A model generated the notes under the pieces. That model did not search any database, had not been told where the DNA came from, and saw nothing but the letters and a program-made list of their open reading frames with translations. 64,000 bases of DNA from Burkholderiales bacterium (GTDB taxonomy: Bacteria; Pseudomonadota; Gammaproteobacteria; Burkholderiales; JAEUOS01), in contig JAEUOR010000002.1 in the NCBI GenBank assembly GCA_016790635.1, positions 274,777 to 338,776 on the forward strand. Direction: 5' to 3'. Both the position numbers and the translations under genes were made by a program. Below are positions 62,614 through 64,000 of the stretch, piece after piece; the first letter of the stretch is position 1; each line of letters begins with the position of its first letter.

Positions 62614-63672
62614 ATGCAGTGGGACGTTTTCTGCCGCGTCATCGACAACTACGGCGACATCGGCGTGTGTTGGCGTCTCGCCGCCGACCTGGGCGCACGC
62701 GGCCAGGCCGTGCGGTTGTGGGTCGACGATCCATCGGCGCTGTCGTGGATGGCGCCAGAGGGTGCGCCCAACGTGCGCTGGGCTCCCTGGCCGGGCGATG
62801 ACAGTGCACCCGAACCCGCCGACGTGGTGATCGAGGCCTTCGGCTGCGATCCGCCCGCATCCTTCGTGCAGCGCATGGCGGCCCGGGCCACGCCGCCGTG
62901 GTGGATCAACCTCGAATACCTCAGCGCCGAAGCCTACGTACAACGCAGCCACGGGCTGCGATCGCCGCAATGGGCCGGCCCCGGCCGCGGGCTGGAGAAG
63001 TGGTTCTTCTACCCGGGCTTCACCGCAGCCACCGGCGGGCTGCTGCGCGAGGCCGGGTTGCTGCAGGCTCGGCAGCGTTTCGATCGCGTTGCATGGCTTC
63101 GGTCGCGTGGTATCGCCCCGCAACCGGGCGAACAGGTGCTGAGCCTGTTCTGCTACGAAGATGCCCCGGTGGCTTCCTTGCTGAAGGCGCTGGCCGGCCG
63201 CCCTGCCCTGTTGCTGCGCACACCCGGCGCCGCGGCACGCGCCTGGCAGGCGGCGGGCGGTGATGCCGCCTGCCCGCCCGGGGTGCGCAGCCTGGAACTG
63301 CCGTGGCTGCCGCAGACGGAGTTCGACCACCTGCTGTGGGCCTGCGACCTGAACTTCGTGCGTGGCGAGGACTCCTTCGTGCGGGCGCAATGGGCCGGAG
63401 CACCCTTCGTCTGGCAGATCTACCCGCAGCAGGATCGGGCCCATGCCGCCAAGCTCCAGGCCTTTCTGGACCTGTTCCTACAGGGCGCAGACTTTGCCCT
63501 GAACCGTGCGCTGCCGCCGCTGTGGCAGGCATGGAACGGCCTGGCGCAGGGCCCCCTGGTGCTGCCCGACCACCCATCCTGGGCCGCGCAGGCACTGCGG
63601 TGGCGCACGCTGCTGCTGGCACAGCCCGATCTGGCCTCTCAACTGATCGGTTTCGTGGCCGGAAAGCGCTAA
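62614..63672 (+). CDS. earP: EF-P arginine rhamnosyltransferase EarP
   Basis: A 352-residue GT-B glycosyltransferase that transfers rhamnose from dTDP-rhamnose to Arg32 of [20 protein letters not shown] at the N-terminus has the conserved catalytic Asp residues (D11, D15), and [17 protein letters not shown] is the C-terminal nucleotide-sugar motif. The start MQWDVFCRV at 62614 is the family start. It lies just upstream of efp, the usual pairing. Confidence 0.95.
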   Translation: MQWDVFCRVIDNYGDIGVCWRLAADLGARGQAVRLWVDDPSALSWMAPEGAPNVRWAPWPGDDSAPEPADVVIEAFGCDPPASFVQRMAARATPPWWINLEYLSAEAYVQRSHGLRSPQWAGPGRGLEKWFFYPGFTAATGGLLREAGLLQARQRFDRVAWLRSRGIAPQPGEQVLSLFCYEDAPVASLLKALAGRPALLLRTPGAAARAWQAAGGDAACPPGVRSLELPWLPQTEFDHLLWACDLNFVRGEDSFVRAQWAGAPFVWQIYPQQDRAHAAKLQAFLDLFLQGADFALNRALPPLWQAWNGLAQGPLVLPDHPSWAAQALRWRTLLLAQPDLASQLIGFVAGKR

Positions 63673-63767
63673 AATCAGCGGCTTTGCGCCGCCGGCAGCA
63701 GCCGGCCCGCCAGGCCCATCCAGGGCGCTGGGATGCGCGCCCACAAAGTTTCTCTACGGAACCCGAT

Positions 63768-64000
63768 ATGAAGATCGCTCAGGAAATCCGCGCCGGCAAC
63801 GTCATCATGCAGGGCAAGGACCCGATGGTCGTGCTGAAGACCGAATACAGCCGCGGCGGCCGCAATGCGGCCACGGTGCGCATGAAGCTGAAGAACCTGC
63901 TCAATGCCTCCGGCACCGAAGTCGTCTTCAAGGCCGACGACAAGATGGACCAGATCGTGCTGGACAAGAAGGAGTGCACCTACTCCTACTTCGCCGATCC
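63768..64000 (+). CDS. efp: Elongation factor P, 5' part only
   Basis: The first 77 codons of EF-P, cut by the window end. [22 protein letters not shown] begins the KOW-like domain, and [18 protein letters not shown] carries Arg32 at the loop that is modified by EarP in this type, instead of the Lys of the EpmA type. It relieves ribosome stalling at polyproline. It follows earP by 95 bp. Confidence 0.97.
   Translation, partial: MKIAQEIRAGNVIMQGKDPMVVLKTEYSRGGRNAATVRMKLKNLLNASGTEVVFKADDKMDQIVLDKKECTYSYFAD

Overview
The window suggests a high-GC betaproteobacterium of the order Burkholderiales. The tmRNA tag reads ANDERFALAA. Bug-type periplasmic receptors and a DUF1841 gene are present. The uvrC-pgsA-tRNA-Asn block sits next to an EarP/EF-P pair of the Arg32-rhamnosylation type. 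Most of the sequence is ordinary GC-rich chromosome; the 42-50 kb stretch and 50.4-59.9 kb are accessory.

Layout. 0-3.2 kb: a GDT1-family transporter (cut at the window edge), ssrA, a small eRF1-like protein, an exported deaminase-like protein and a cyclopropane-fatty-acid synthase. 3.4-13.4 kb is the centre of interest, a selenocysteine island. A gene in which UGA must be read as selenocysteine (UGSC family) is coupled to a thioredoxin-fold partner. A peroxiredoxin-like gene with a UxxC motif is divergent from that pair. Behind them come tRNA-Sec (selC), selB and selA, at the end of a tightly overlapping run rnfB-nth-DUF1841-ubiG-gph-DUF455-selA-selB-selC. Both in-frame UGA codons are followed at 10-11 nt by a perfect short hairpin with a 5-nt loop, the expected bacterial SECIS geometry. 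selD is not in the window.

13.4-26.1 kb: catabolic genes (TetR regulator, VOC dioxygenase-like protein, 2Fe-2S reductase, FAH-family hydrolase, ABC-type binding protein; then LysE exporter, two Bug receptors, MaoC hydratase, feruloyl-CoA synthase-like ligase, epimerase, ThDP lyase). 26.3-39.8 kb: three genes joined by ATGA overlaps encode a giant (about 3,080 aa) DUF11/SdrD-B repeat protein, a large outer-membrane barrel candidate and an OmpA-type lipoprotein. 40-44 kb: a VOC protein, an S41 peptidase homologue without its catalytic Ser/Lys, a toxin-antitoxin pair with a palindromic operator and an apparently leaderless toxin, and a phytanoyl-CoA dioxygenase.

44-60 kb: accessory DNA. Two unknown proteins, a large trypsin-like exported protease and an orphan ABC binding protein lie before a 9.5-kb phage-like element. 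That element has a tyrosine integrase, CHC2 primase-like protein, AAA ATPase, HK97 capsid protein and tape-measure protein, and it is integrated in tRNA-Asn. The 3' part of tRNA-Asn occurs three times (48.39, 50.43 and 59.86 kb), so two successive integration events are likely. 60-64 kb returns to core genes: pgsA, uvrC, earP and the start of efp.
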